DNA of 64,000 bases from Bacteroides sp. (GTDB taxonomy: Bacteria > Bacteroidota > Bacteroidia > Bacteroidales > Muribaculaceae), in contig JAAVDA010000013.1 of NCBI GenBank assembly GCA_014802045.1, positions 1 to 64,000 on the forward strand, in the 5' to 3' direction. The position numbers were made by a program, and so were the translations under genes. The notes under the pieces are model-generated. The model was not told the DNA's origin. It ran no database searches and saw only the letters and a program-made list of their open reading frames with translations. The number at the start of each line of letters is the position of its first letter. The stretch's first letter is position 1. Positions 36,801 to 45,576 of the stretch are shown here, one piece after another.

Positions 36801-38699
36801 CGCATCCATTGGGAAGAAGGCCAGCTCACCGGCGACGGCACAGTGAGCCTCAACGATCTTTTCTATGGACGCGACCGTGTGGGCTCGTTCGATATCGGTC
36901 TTGATGTGTCGGCCGACCGCTCCGGACTGCTCCGTGCAGACGCCTCGCTGATGGTGGACAGCTTCAAGGTGATTACCGCCACCGGTGTGCTCAACGACAC
37001 CACTTCGGCCAACCCCTTCATGCTCGACTTCTCCATGATTCACTTCCCGCTTCATATCGTAAATCCGTTCCTGCCTAAGGATATGGCACAGATGAGCGGT
37101 ATGCTCAACGGCAAGATGGATATCACCGGCTCGCTCACCCAACCGCGCTTTGACGGATATCTCGACTTCGATTCGACAGCTGTGAAAGTGGGCATGCTGG
37201 GCACCTCGTTCAGCTTCTCCGAAGATAAGATACCGGTTGACAGCAGTGTGGTCCGCTTCAACAACTTCGCCATAAAAGGCACTAATGACAATCCGCTGAG
37301 AGTGGACGGTAATGTGGATCTGCGCAACCTCGCCGACATAAATATGGATCTCACCCTATCGGCTTCGGATATGCAGATTGTCAACTCCTCACGTCCGCGC
37401 GGAGCCGACGTCTATGGCAAAGCTTTCATCGATGTAGACGCCACAGTGAAAGGCCGCATGAGCCTGCTGTTTGTCGACGCCAACCTGGCTGTGCTTCCCG
37501 GCACGAATGTGACCTATATAGTGAGTGAGGCCGAATCTGTCATAGCCTCGCAGAGCACCGGAGAGATGGTGAAGTTCGTGCAATTCTCCGACTCCGCCGC
37601 AGTGGCAGCAGCCGACAGCGTTACCCCGCCATCAATGGCAATGGTGCTCAACGCACAGCTCGACATCAGGCAGGGCTCTACTATCAATGTAGACCTCTCG
37701 GCCGACGGCAAAAACCGCGCTACTATCCAGGGACAGGGCAATCTTGAATATTCAATGAACCCGATGAACGACGGCCGTCTCACCGGACGATTCAATATCA
37801 ACTCCGGATTCGTGCGTTATACTCCCCCGATGATGTCGGAAAAGAAATTTAACTTCGAAGAGGGCAGCTATGTGGCCTTCAACGGCGATATGCTCAATCC
37901 GATTCTCAATATCCATGCCGTAGACCGCATGAAAGCCAATGTGACCCAGAGCGGACAGAATTCGCGTCTGATAGACTTCGACGTGAGCGTGGGCATAACA
38001 AACACGCTTGAAAATATGAATGTGGCTTTCGACCTCTCTACCGACGATGACATAACCGTGCAGAACGAGCTGGCATCCATGAGCCCCGAGCAGCGTGCCA
38101 ACCAGGCCATGAACCTGCTCCTCTACAATACCTATACCGGCCCCGGCACCCATGCAAGCTCAAGCCTTTCGGGCAATCCGCTCTACTCTTTCCTTGCCTC
38201 CCAGCTCAATTCGTGGGCGGCAAACAATATCAAAGGCGTTGATATCTCGTTTGGCATAGACCAATATGACAAGACCACCGATGGCTACACCTCATCGACC
38301 ACGAGCTATAGCTACAGAGTGTCTAAGTCGCTCTTCAACGACCGCTTCAAGATAATAGTCGGAGGCAATTATTCAACCGATGCCGATGCCGACGAGAATT
38401 TCTCGCAAAATCTCATCAATGATATTGCATTCGAATACATGCTCAACCGCAGCGGCTCGATGTATGTGAGAATATTCCGTCACACCGGGTTTGAGAGCAT
38501 TCTTGAGGGCGAAATCACACAGACCGGCGTAGGCTTCGTGCTACGAAGAAAAATCAACTCACTCAAAGACCTCTTCCGCTGGGCCGGACGAATGAAGCGA
38601 TCCATCTTCAAGCCTAAAACCACCGAGGCCGAAACCGATACCCCGGCCGCTCCCGATAAAACACCAACAACCGCCACAACTCCTGCCACAAATAAATGA
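33879..38699 (+). CDS. tamB: TamB-like translocation and assembly module protein
   Basis: A 1606-residue protein with one N-terminal membrane anchor (IILWVLISAVVLVIAAAVALYI), an AsmA-like start (SLDRLRLNFPLNVALEGVTV), and a very long repetitive beta-helical body. The C-terminal DUF490/TamB domain follows: FNINSGFVRYTPPMM, FNFEEGSYVAFNGDMLNP and a final amphipathic region, then a Thr/Pro/Ala-rich tail. In the family it spans the periplasm as a hydrophobic groove, working with TamA in outer-membrane protein insertion or phospholipid transport. Its stop overlaps the TamA-like start by 4 bases. Confidence 0.9.
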   Translation: MLRKIGKIILWVLISAVVLVIAAAVALYIPAVQNFAKDIAIREVSKSTGMNISLDRLRLNFPLNVALEGVTVIEATGDTMVTASSIAVDVKFLPLLKGEIDVASANLRHAFYQMGTPDSAMWLRARVDRLDADGVSLNLKSGDIDLDRAKLNGAKVRLIMNDSIAVPTDTASATTPMKIRANEIELRNVDYTMSMLPIIDSLSATVPLARLTKGFIDTGRRLIDAESLSVDSVSALYLLPTADYTATHPAPTDTVAPTPDSLMWDITARKIELTGRTATYAVRGAEPLPGLDLNYLQAKDIAIRVDSFYNRGTQIRVPLTQLSATERSGIKLNATGLFTMDSVMHARNFNISTAFSTMQLNAAMGMGDLTTDSSLPLTLDAIASIGLADIELAYPSLGPNLRPLPRSSDLSLKADIDGTAGLINIRELSASLPGFMDFKARGEIADAMDFNKMSGQVDLNGTFTGLNRLKPTLLEAKVAHMVNIPAMTLKGRVDYKPGEIDGRMALTAAGGHMALGGGWKQRSEGYTADLMLDRFPVNQFLPEMGIGEITLTATASGHGYDPMSARTAMHVNIEVDEAFYMNERYSDVTADLTLADGHAEGSIVSNNPSAEIDVDLTANLGREGYEWDIEGDIHHLDLMAMKLSPTPNSGSLSIATTGTMSADARNIDASMTVRHVDWSLGEKKLIIPELKADLNASDSIVGAQIASGDINGQVAAFCPLDTLLGKLSGISAVLDSAIANKTADIRALQRAIPPMEMALTAGQSNFLTEYLEQSKMGFKSVAVNFHNDTLMSFNTSVVRFVTGDTKLDTITFGAVQQGKYLAFKGALNNRPGTLDQFAHVNLTGFLSDDKLGLLLRQRDIEDKQGFFLGMSLTMNDSLATLRFVPYTPTVGYKKWTLNSDNFISYSFPDRHIDANLAMQSDKSYIKVFTQHNPADTLHHHQEDLIVQLSDIHLSDWLSISPFAPPVKGDLGADLRIHWEEGQLTGDGTVSLNDLFYGRDRVGSFDIGLDVSADRSGLLRADASLMVDSFKVITATGVLNDTTSANPFMLDFSMIHFPLHIVNPFLPKDMAQMSGMLNGKMDITGSLTQPRFDGYLDFDSTAVKVGMLGTSFSFSEDKIPVDSSVVRFNNFAIKGTNDNPLRVDGNVDLRNLADINMDLTLSASDMQIVNSSRPRGADVYGKAFIDVDATVKGRMSLLFVDANLAVLPGTNVTYIVSEAESVIASQSTGEMVKFVQFSDSAAVAAADSVTPPSMAMVLNAQLDIRQGSTINVDLSADGKNRATIQGQGNLEYSMNPMNDGRLTGRFNINSGFVRYTPPMMSEKKFNFEEGSYVAFNGDMLNPILNIHAVDRMKANVTQSGQNSRLIDFDVSVGITNTLENMNVAFDLSTDDDITVQNELASMSPEQRANQAMNLLLYNTYTGPGTHASSSLSGNPLYSFLASQLNSWAANNIKGVDISFGIDQYDKTTDGYTSSTTSYSYRVSKSLFNDRFKIIVGGNYSTDADADENFSQNLINDIAFEYMLNRSGSMYVRIFRHTGFESILEGEITQTGVGFVLRRKINSLKDLFRWAGRMKRSIFKPKTTEAETDTPAAPDKTPTTATTPATNK

Positions 38700-40999
38700 G
38701 ACCGACCACTGATATGCTCCGCCTTATGCTGCGCTCACTGGCCATACTGCTGGCCGTTATTACCGTCAGCTCCTGCTCCACGACCCGCCGTCTGGGTCCG
38801 GACGATGTGCTCTATACCGGAGTGAAGAAAATCGACATCACAACCTACGAGAAAGAACCGATGGCTCCCGGGCTGCAAAGCAGTGTGAAAAACGCAGTCA
38901 ACGTGGCTCCCAACAACTGCCTCATCTCCCCCTATCTCCGCTATCCTTTTCCCCTCGGCTTGTGGGTCTACAACAACTGGAGCAATCCGCCAAAGGGATT
39001 CAAACACTGGCTCTATGAGAAGCTGGTGAGAGAACCGGTGCTCATCAGCGATGTGAGACCCGAAGTGCGCACCGAGATGATAGACCAGATTCTTGACAAT
39101 AACGGCTATTTCAGAGGGCATGCCACCTATGAGCTTCTCAAGGGCAAGAATCCGAAGAAAGCAAAGATACTCTACAAAGTGTCTACCGGACCGGCATATC
39201 CCATAGACACCGTAGAGATGCTCCCCGACACCACACAGCTCTATCATCTCATAGACTCCATAGCCCTGAAAGGCACCTATCTCCATGCAGGCAGCAGATA
39301 TTGCACCGACTCACTGAGCGCCGAAAGGGTGAGGATTGCCAACGCGCTGCGCAATAAGGGCTACTATTTCTTCAGACCTGAATATGTGGAATATCTTGCC
39401 GACAGCACCATCACCCCAGGCAAGATTGCATTGCGCATGACCGTAGGAACCAATCTCCCTAAACTCGCCCTCGTGCCCTACAAGACCGGCACCATCACCA
39501 CCCGCATAAACCGCAACCGTGGCGGAGGCACACCCGACACTACCATGACACGCCGCGGCATGCTCATTCAGATGATGCCATCGAGACTGCGCAAGAATCT
39601 TATTCCGCAATGCATCGGCTTCAGAGAGGGACGCACACTCACCGTGCGCGAGATGGACCGCACTCAGACCCGCCTCTCGCGCCTCGGCATTTTCAACAGT
39701 ATTGAAATAAATGTGTTTCCCGACACCACGGCCGAACGCACCCTCAATGTGGATATAGACTGCACGTTCGACGCTCCTCTCGAAGCATCTCTTGAGGTGA
39801 ACGTAACGTCCAAGTCAAACAGCTATCTCGGCCCGGGCCTCATGTTTGGAGTGACAAACCGCAACCTCTTCGGCGGAGGCGAACAGCTGAGTGTGAATCT
39901 CACCGGAAGCTACGAATGGCAGACCGGACGCGACCGCGGCAAGTCGATATTCAACTCCTACGAAGTGGGGCTCACCACCTCCCTGTCATTCCCACGACTG
40001 CTGGCGCCCAGATTCATTCCACGCTCACGCCGTGAAATCAACTGGACCCGCATATCGCTCAATGTGGATGTGCTCAACCGCCCCCACTATTTCAAGATGG
40101 CGCAGTTCAACACAGGCCTCAGCTACGACTGGCGCGTGAACCGCTATGTGAGCAACACACTCACACCTTTCAAGCTCACCTACACCAAACTCATCAATTC
40201 AACCCATGAGTTTGATTCGATAATGAACGAAAACAAAGCCATTGCCGAGAGCTTCAAGAGCCAGTTTATACCTCAGCTCTCCTACAGCTTTGTCTACGAC
40301 CGCAATATTGACCGCGACAACAATATCAACTGGCAATTCTCTGTGCAGGAAGCCGGCAACATCTTCTGGGGCATCTACGAACTCTGCGGCAAGAAAGGAG
40401 AGAAAAAACTCTTTGGCACACCATTCTCACAGTTTGTAAAAGGCCAGACACAGCTCGTGTATGGGCGCAGGCTGTCTGGCGACAACTGGATTGTGACCCG
40501 TGCGGCTGTAGGAGCAGCCCACGCCTATGGCAACGCCACCACAGTGCCATATAGCGAACAGTTCTATGTGGGAGGTGCCAACTCCATCCGTGCATTTACG
40601 GTGCGCAGTGTTGGTCCGGGCAGCTATAAGGTGCCCCAAAATCTCATAAACGGCTATTTTGATCAGACCGGCACATTCAAATTCGAATTTAATGTAGAAT
40701 ACCGTTTCCCGATTTTCGGACCGCTCCACGGTGCGCTGTTCTTCGACTCGGGCAACGTGTGGCTGCTCAAGGAAGACCCGTTGCGCCCGGGTGGAAAACT
40801 GCGCGGCAAGACATTCCTTCGCGACCTCGCCACCGGCACCGGCGCAGGACTGCGCCTGGATATCGGTATGCTCGTGGTGCGCGGCGACCTCGGTGTAGGC
40901 ATTCACCTGCCCTACGACACCGGCAAACGAGGCTACTACAACATGACCTCATTCAAAAACTCCCTCGCTTTCCACCTCGCCATCGGCTATCCCTTCTGA
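38696..40999 (+). CDS. tamA: TamA/BamA-family outer membrane assembly protein (lipoprotein)
   Basis: A 767-residue Omp85-family protein. A lipoprotein signal with lipobox VSSC (Cys27) is followed by POTRA-like repeats (about 35-370; for example MLPDTTQLYHLIDS), then a 16-strand-type barrel. The barrel carries FYVGGANSIRAFTVRSVGPG, the Omp85 strand/loop-6 motif (V/I-R-G-F form, here IRAF), and ends in the aromatic strand LAFHLAIGYPF. A lipidated TamA is usual in Bacteroidota. It is translationally coupled to tamB (ATGA). A strong hairpin follows the stop. Confidence 0.9.
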   Translation: MRPTTDMLRLMLRSLAILLAVITVSSCSTTRRLGPDDVLYTGVKKIDITTYEKEPMAPGLQSSVKNAVNVAPNNCLISPYLRYPFPLGLWVYNNWSNPPKGFKHWLYEKLVREPVLISDVRPEVRTEMIDQILDNNGYFRGHATYELLKGKNPKKAKILYKVSTGPAYPIDTVEMLPDTTQLYHLIDSIALKGTYLHAGSRYCTDSLSAERVRIANALRNKGYYFFRPEYVEYLADSTITPGKIALRMTVGTNLPKLALVPYKTGTITTRINRNRGGGTPDTTMTRRGMLIQMMPSRLRKNLIPQCIGFREGRTLTVREMDRTQTRLSRLGIFNSIEINVFPDTTAERTLNVDIDCTFDAPLEASLEVNVTSKSNSYLGPGLMFGVTNRNLFGGGEQLSVNLTGSYEWQTGRDRGKSIFNSYEVGLTTSLSFPRLLAPRFIPRSRREINWTRISLNVDVLNRPHYFKMAQFNTGLSYDWRVNRYVSNTLTPFKLTYTKLINSTHEFDSIMNENKAIAESFKSQFIPQLSYSFVYDRNIDRDNNINWQFSVQEAGNIFWGIYELCGKKGEKKLFGTPFSQFVKGQTQLVYGRRLSGDNWIVTRAAVGAAHAYGNATTVPYSEQFYVGGANSIRAFTVRSVGPGSYKVPQNLINGYFDQTGTFKFEFNVEYRFPIFGPLHGALFFDSGNVWLLKEDPLRPGGKLRGKTFLRDLATGTGAGLRLDIGMLVVRGDLGVGIHLPYDTGKRGYYNMTSFKNSLAFHLAIGYPF

Positions 41000-41022
41000 C
41001 TCACCGTAAGGAATAATAATAT

Positions 41023-41050
41023 GGGCGGCCTCCTTTTCGGGAGGCCGCCC
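41023..41050. terminator. Bidirectional hairpin between tamA and S9 peptidase genes
   Basis: An 11-bp perfect GC-rich stem (41023-41033 with 41040-41050; GGGCGGCCTCC and complement) with a 6-base loop. It lies between two convergent genes. The following T-run is weak on both sides. Confidence 0.75.
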
Positions 41051-41077
41051 CTGCTTTATCTATAAATCAGAAAGCTA

Positions 41078-43534
41078 TCAGAGAGACACCGGGGGATAGA
41101 GCTTGTCCCACCATGTGGGGTCATCTTTCAAATATTTTGCAAACCATGCATAGATGGTGTCCTGCCACTTGATGCGCTTGTCGTAGTCGAGGATATGATG
41201 GTCTTGATCGGCCACTGCCACAAAAGCAGTCTCGCGGCCGAGGAGCTTGAGAGCCGTAAACATCTGGATGCTCTCGCCCACCGGCACATTATTGTCTTTA
41301 TCGCCATGGAGAAACAGGAGCGGAGTGTGAATCTTGTGGGCGTTGTAGAGCGGACTCTGCTTCACGTAGAGCTCCGTGTCGCTCCAGGGATATTTATCGC
41401 CCATAGACACCTCACTATATGAATAGCCCCAGTAGCCTTCACCCCAGTAGCTTGTGTGGTCGCTGATACCGGCATGAGATATTGCAGCTGCAAAAATATC
41501 GGTCACAGTCTGGAGATACTGGGTCATGAACCCACCATAAGAAGCTCCGATACACCCTATCTTGGAGGCATCCACATAAGGATGCTCTTCGCAGAAACGC
41601 TTGGTGCCTTCGATTATATCGTCGGCCACACCCTGCCCGGCAGTTGCCACATGGCGCGATGAAAACTCCTGACCGAAACCGGTGGCACCGCTCGGCTCTA
41701 TCACATAGACCACATAGCCCTGAGCAGCATAAGCGTGGTGAGGATAGCGGCTCTCGAAATTGCGCGAAGTGGGGCTGCATCCGCCGTAATAATTCACAAT
41801 CAGGGGATATTTCCTGGATGGATCGAAGCCGGGGGGAAGATAGAAGCGTCCGTGTATGCTGTCGCCGCGCGAATTCACGAAGCTCCAGCCATCCACTGTG
41901 CCGAAGTCCACATCGGCGAGCATATCTTTCTGCGGCTCCTCTATCATTGCGGAGCGGAGCGTGCGGGTGTTGAGGGTGTAGAGACGGTCTGGATTAGCCG
42001 CACTCTGCCCGAACCACACCGCCGATGTGCCGCTGCGGGGCATGGAGAAGCCTTTCACGAGGTCTTCGCCTGCCGGAATCATCACTATGTGGCCTGTGCG
42101 CGGGTCAAGCTGATAGAAGCTTATGCAGTCGCGGTTTTCAGCCGTGAAATATACCTTGCCGTCTGCACGGCTCCATTCGAAAGCTTCCACACTGGGGTCG
42201 AAATTGCGGGTGAGAGGTTTGACCGATGATCCATCGAGCGAGCAGAGAAAAAGCTGATTGTCCACCATGCTCGGTATGCGGTCGGCCGGCAGATTACGGC
42301 CAATACCGCCGAATGCCTCGGGCGAACCGCTCACAAGCACGGAAGATGCATCGGGAGAATATATAGCGGCTCCCACAAAACCATCGCCGGCCACAATTGT
42401 GTCGGCTTTCATTGTCTCAAGATCAATGGAAAGAATGGTGGTGAGGGTGGTGGGGCGCTTCTCCAGACGGCTCTCACGCACCCCCACAAGAGCATGGCGA
42501 GAATCATCGGCCACATCAAGCAGACTCAGACCGCGATATCCGTGGGTGACAGGGCGGAGAATCCCGCTGGCAAGGTCATAGACCGAGAGAATCGAACGGT
42601 TTCGCCACCCCGGCTGACGGTCTTCCGGCTCAAGGATGCGATAGACAGCCGGATCCTCTTTCGGCCCTTCCTGAGTGGAGACTACAAGCAGAGCGCTTTC
42701 AGAAGGCAAGACAGAAAAATACCCGTCGGGCACACGTGAGGTCAGCACAGTCTCGTTGCCTGTGGCCGGGTCAACAGCCACCAGACTGCGGCCGTCCACC
42801 TCCTTGCGGGTCACATAATAGCGGTCGGTGGAGGGCATCCATCGGAGAGGTTCGGTCGACACGGTGAGAGTGCGGCCGTCGGCAAGAGAGCGCACCGCCC
42901 ACCGACGGCTCACTGCTCCCCCACGCGAAGTGACGGTGTAGGAAGTAATCATATATTTCCCGCCGGGCGACACTGATGTGCCTGCTATCCTCTCGCCATG
43001 AAGCACATCATCGAGACCATAAAGGCGTTTGCCATCGGCACGGAGAGCAATCCCTTCGGCTCCTTCGAGAGCCACTCTCACTGAGTCGGTCTTACCCGGC
43101 TCGGAAAGATATTTTATGACCACACGATGAGTGGCCGGCTTGAGGCTGAGAGACGATTGAGATTCAACGCCGTCTACAGTCACTTTGTAATTATCAAGCC
43201 CCTCCACCGAGAGAGTGGGAGTGGCAAATGAAGTGTTTTCCACAGAGAAGGCCAGCATATGGAGAGCCGGAGCCGAATCATGGCCGGGAGCCACAGCCGA
43301 CGCATGGCGCACACCCGACGGGCGGGTGGCTCTCGACTCAACCGGCTGGGAAAGCAGCGAAGCCGGGTCAAACGGACGCGAATTGACATCCACGCTGTCT
43401 ACCATAAGAGGAAGCGGCACCGCAAACGGGCCGTAGTAGTCGAACTCAGTGACCTCTATACGAGGCTCCTGAGCCTGGGCAGCCAAGCCGAGCAGAAGAG
43501 CCGGCATTAAAGCATATCTCAGATTCATAAGCAT
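41078..43534 (-). CDS. S9-family peptidase (prolyl oligopeptidase / DPP-like), secreted
   Basis: An 818-residue protein with a signal peptide (NLRYALMPALLLGLAAQAQ), an N-terminal beta-propeller region (about 150-560) and a C-terminal alpha/beta-hydrolase domain. The nucleophile is Ser665 in GASYGGFMTQ; the likely acid is Asp745 or Asp747 in HGDKDNNVP and the base His779/780 in DQDHHILDY. It would cut short peptides, often after Pro or Ala, in the periplasm; the exact specificity is open (DPP IV/V, acylaminoacyl peptidase). The ATG at 43534 has a second ATG two codons on. A complete promoter lies at 43598-43628. Confidence 0.9.
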   Translation of the reverse strand: MLMNLRYALMPALLLGLAAQAQEPRIEVTEFDYYGPFAVPLPLMVDSVDVNSRPFDPASLLSQPVESRATRPSGVRHASAVAPGHDSAPALHMLAFSVENTSFATPTLSVEGLDNYKVTVDGVESQSSLSLKPATHRVVIKYLSEPGKTDSVRVALEGAEGIALRADGKRLYGLDDVLHGERIAGTSVSPGGKYMITSYTVTSRGGAVSRRWAVRSLADGRTLTVSTEPLRWMPSTDRYYVTRKEVDGRSLVAVDPATGNETVLTSRVPDGYFSVLPSESALLVVSTQEGPKEDPAVYRILEPEDRQPGWRNRSILSVYDLASGILRPVTHGYRGLSLLDVADDSRHALVGVRESRLEKRPTTLTTILSIDLETMKADTIVAGDGFVGAAIYSPDASSVLVSGSPEAFGGIGRNLPADRIPSMVDNQLFLCSLDGSSVKPLTRNFDPSVEAFEWSRADGKVYFTAENRDCISFYQLDPRTGHIVMIPAGEDLVKGFSMPRSGTSAVWFGQSAANPDRLYTLNTRTLRSAMIEEPQKDMLADVDFGTVDGWSFVNSRGDSIHGRFYLPPGFDPSRKYPLIVNYYGGCSPTSRNFESRYPHHAYAAQGYVVYVIEPSGATGFGQEFSSRHVATAGQGVADDIIEGTKRFCEEHPYVDASKIGCIGASYGGFMTQYLQTVTDIFAAAISHAGISDHTSYWGEGYWGYSYSEVSMGDKYPWSDTELYVKQSPLYNAHKIHTPLLFLHGDKDNNVPVGESIQMFTALKLLGRETAFVAVADQDHHILDYDKRIKWQDTIYAWFAKYLKDDPTWWDKLYPPVSL

Positions 43535-43597
43535 ATATAAGTAAGAAGTAATGATTTTATTCGGTGAAAGCTGATTGGTCTACACCTGTTGGTGTGT

Positions 43598-43628
43598 CAA
43601 ATTTACAAATATTTCGGCAAAAGAACAA
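43598..43628 (-). promoter_or_regulatory. Promoter of the S9 peptidase gene
   Basis: On the minus strand TTG (43628-43626), a 20-base spacer and TAAATTTG (43605-43598). The leader to the ATG is about 55 bases. Confidence 0.75.
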
Positions 43629-43816
43629 TAACCGCCCCTCAGGCCGTCTGAGAGATGGAAGATAATGTCCGGCCTTCATAAGCGGTGAAACCTTTTGAAA
43701 CACAGCCTCCCGATTCCTTTGATGAAATCAAAAATGACACATTGAATTCACACCGATTTAGAACAATGGTTGCCGTAAAGTCGTTGAAAATTTATAAAAC
43801 CAATTGAATCATCATT

Positions 43817-44563
43817 ATGGATACCGTTTCAACTACTCCAACAGCAGCCGCTCCGTCACCGAAACCACGACACAACGCGAAGATAAAACATTATGTGACC
43901 AGTATCATGAATTTCATCATCCTGGTGCTCTCCATATTGCTTATAGTCTGGATTTCAATAGACACTTTCGAACAGGTTGATTTTCTTGAGAACCATGCCT
44001 ATATGCAGTTTCAGTTCTGGGCATGTATGTTTTTCATCCTCGACTTCTTCGTAGGGCTTTGGTATGCCGATGACCGGTGGAGATTTTTCCGCCACCGCCT
44101 GGTATTCCTGCTATTGTCCATCCCATATCTCAACATAATCAACCTGATGAACATCCATCTGAGCCCCGACGCGCTCTATTTCGTGAGATTCATTCCTCTG
44201 GCGCGGGGTGCTCTGGCTGTGTCTATAGTGATAGGCTACCTGTCGAGCAATGCCATCAACAGTCTGTTTTCATCCTATCTCGTGATTATGTTAATGATGG
44301 TCTACTTCTGTTCGCTTATATTCTTCCAGCGCGAACATGGTGTGAATCCGCAGGTCAACACCTATTGGACAGCGCTATGGTGGTCGGCAATGAACATGTC
44401 GACAGTGGGATGCAATATATCTCCTGTCACTATAGCAGGAAAAATCGTGGCCGTGATTCTTCCGGTGGCCGGTATGGTTATCTTCCCGCTGTTCACGGTC
44501 TACCTCACCAACTATGTGACAACCGCAATGAAAAAAAACAAGGAGCAGAAAGAGAATCTCTGA
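43817..44563 (+). CDS. Ion channel, two-pore-helix/voltage-gated-like superfamily with altered filter
   Basis: A 248-residue membrane protein with a soluble Pro/Ala-rich N-terminus (1-25) and hydrophobic segments at about 29-48, 65-82, 92-111, 125-142 and 150-169. A re-entrant pore region (TYWTALWWSAMNMSTVGCN, 182-200) and a last helix (208-234) follow. This is the six-segment layout of bacterial K+ channels. The filter reads TVGCN at 196-200 in place of TVGYG, and the S4-like helix has few Arg. Ion selectivity is therefore uncertain: K+, a mixed cation, or no conduction. It is convergent with the AraC gene. Confidence 0.8.
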   Translation: MDTVSTTPTAAAPSPKPRHNAKIKHYVTSIMNFIILVLSILLIVWISIDTFEQVDFLENHAYMQFQFWACMFFILDFFVGLWYADDRWRFFRHRLVFLLLSIPYLNIINLMNIHLSPDALYFVRFIPLARGALAVSIVIGYLSSNAINSLFSSYLVIMLMMVYFCSLIFFQREHGVNPQVNTYWTALWWSAMNMSTVGCNISPVTIAGKIVAVILPVAGMVIFPLFTVYLTNYVTTAMKKNKEQKENL

Positions 44564-44594
44564 TTTCGCAAAATTCGGTTGCGGATCGGCCGGC

Positions 44595-45488
44595 TCAGTT
44601 GAGCTCCACGCGGTAGCGGCTGGGCGACACTCCGGTGACTCTCTTGAACATCCGCGAGAAATGGGCGGGATAATCAAAGCCCAGAGCATAGGCTATCTCG
44701 CTCACATCATCGCCCGTTGTGGCGAGGCGTTGCTTAGCAAGGCTCACTATATGAAGGGTTATCAGGTCTTTGGGCGACGATCCGGTCTCTTTCTTTATAA
44801 GGTCGCCGAAATAGCCGGGAGAAAGATTGAGACGGTGGGCAAAATAGGCCACCCCAGGCATAGTCACAGCTCCCGGACGGGAATAATAATCCCGAAGTTC
44901 CTGCTCGAAACGGCACACCACCTCTGAATTCACTCTATGACGGGTGATAAACTGGCGGTCGTAGAATCTGTCGAGATATTCCAGCAACACCTGAATATTG
45001 GCAGAAATCACAGAGGCCGAATGGTGGTCTACCGGATGATTGAGCTCGCTATCTATCTTCTTGAGGCAATCAAGAAATATATCTCGCTCGCTGTCCGACA
45101 GATGCAGGGCTTCCATCTGCGAATAGCCGAAGAAGCCATACGACATTATTTTGCTCCCCAACGGTGTGCCGTAAATCAAGTCGGGATGAAACATCAGCCC
45201 TACCACATCGGGGGCTATCTCAAGCTCAGGTCTGGAAAATTCAACCACCTGCCCCGGAGCGAAACTCACCACCGTGCCCTCCTGATAGTCATAGCTTCGA
45301 CGGCCGTAGTTGAGCGAGCACTGCGTGCCCTTCTTTAGAAAAAGGGCATAGACACCATAGGTGATTCTCACATTGTTGAGACCACGGGTGGACTGCTTTA
45401 AGTCTATCACATTCACGAGCGGATGGCGCGTAGTGAGTCCGTAGCGGCTGTTATAACCCTCGATAGAATTGAAGCTGATTTCTTCCAT
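44595..45488 (-). CDS. AraC-family transcriptional regulator
   Basis: A 297-residue regulator with an N-terminal cupin-like sensor (about 30-150, EGTVVSFAPGQVVEFSRPE) and two C-terminal helix-turn-helix motifs. The first is YFAHRLNLSPGYFGDLIKKE, the second VSEIAYALGFDYPAHFSRMF, followed by the typical KRVTGVSPSRYR. Its effector is unknown. It follows the BNR glycosidase gene by 88 bases on the same strand but has its own TAATTTTG box (45524-45517), so it may be independent or control its neighbour. Confidence 0.92.
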   Translation of the reverse strand: MEEISFNSIEGYNSRYGLTTRHPLVNVIDLKQSTRGLNNVRITYGVYALFLKKGTQCSLNYGRRSYDYQEGTVVSFAPGQVVEFSRPELEIAPDVVGLMFHPDLIYGTPLGSKIMSYGFFGYSQMEALHLSDSERDIFLDCLKKIDSELNHPVDHHSASVISANIQVLLEYLDRFYDRQFITRHRVNSEVVCRFEQELRDYYSRPGAVTMPGVAYFAHRLNLSPGYFGDLIKKETGSSPKDLITLHIVSLAKQRLATTGDDVSEIAYALGFDYPAHFSRMFKRVTGVSPSRYRVELN

Positions 45489-45576
45489 TTTTTCCTGAGC
45501 AATGATATTTACGCTGCAAAATTATCCTATCTCCGCCAATATTCCTCCTCCACATGCAATAATGGTAAGAGATATT

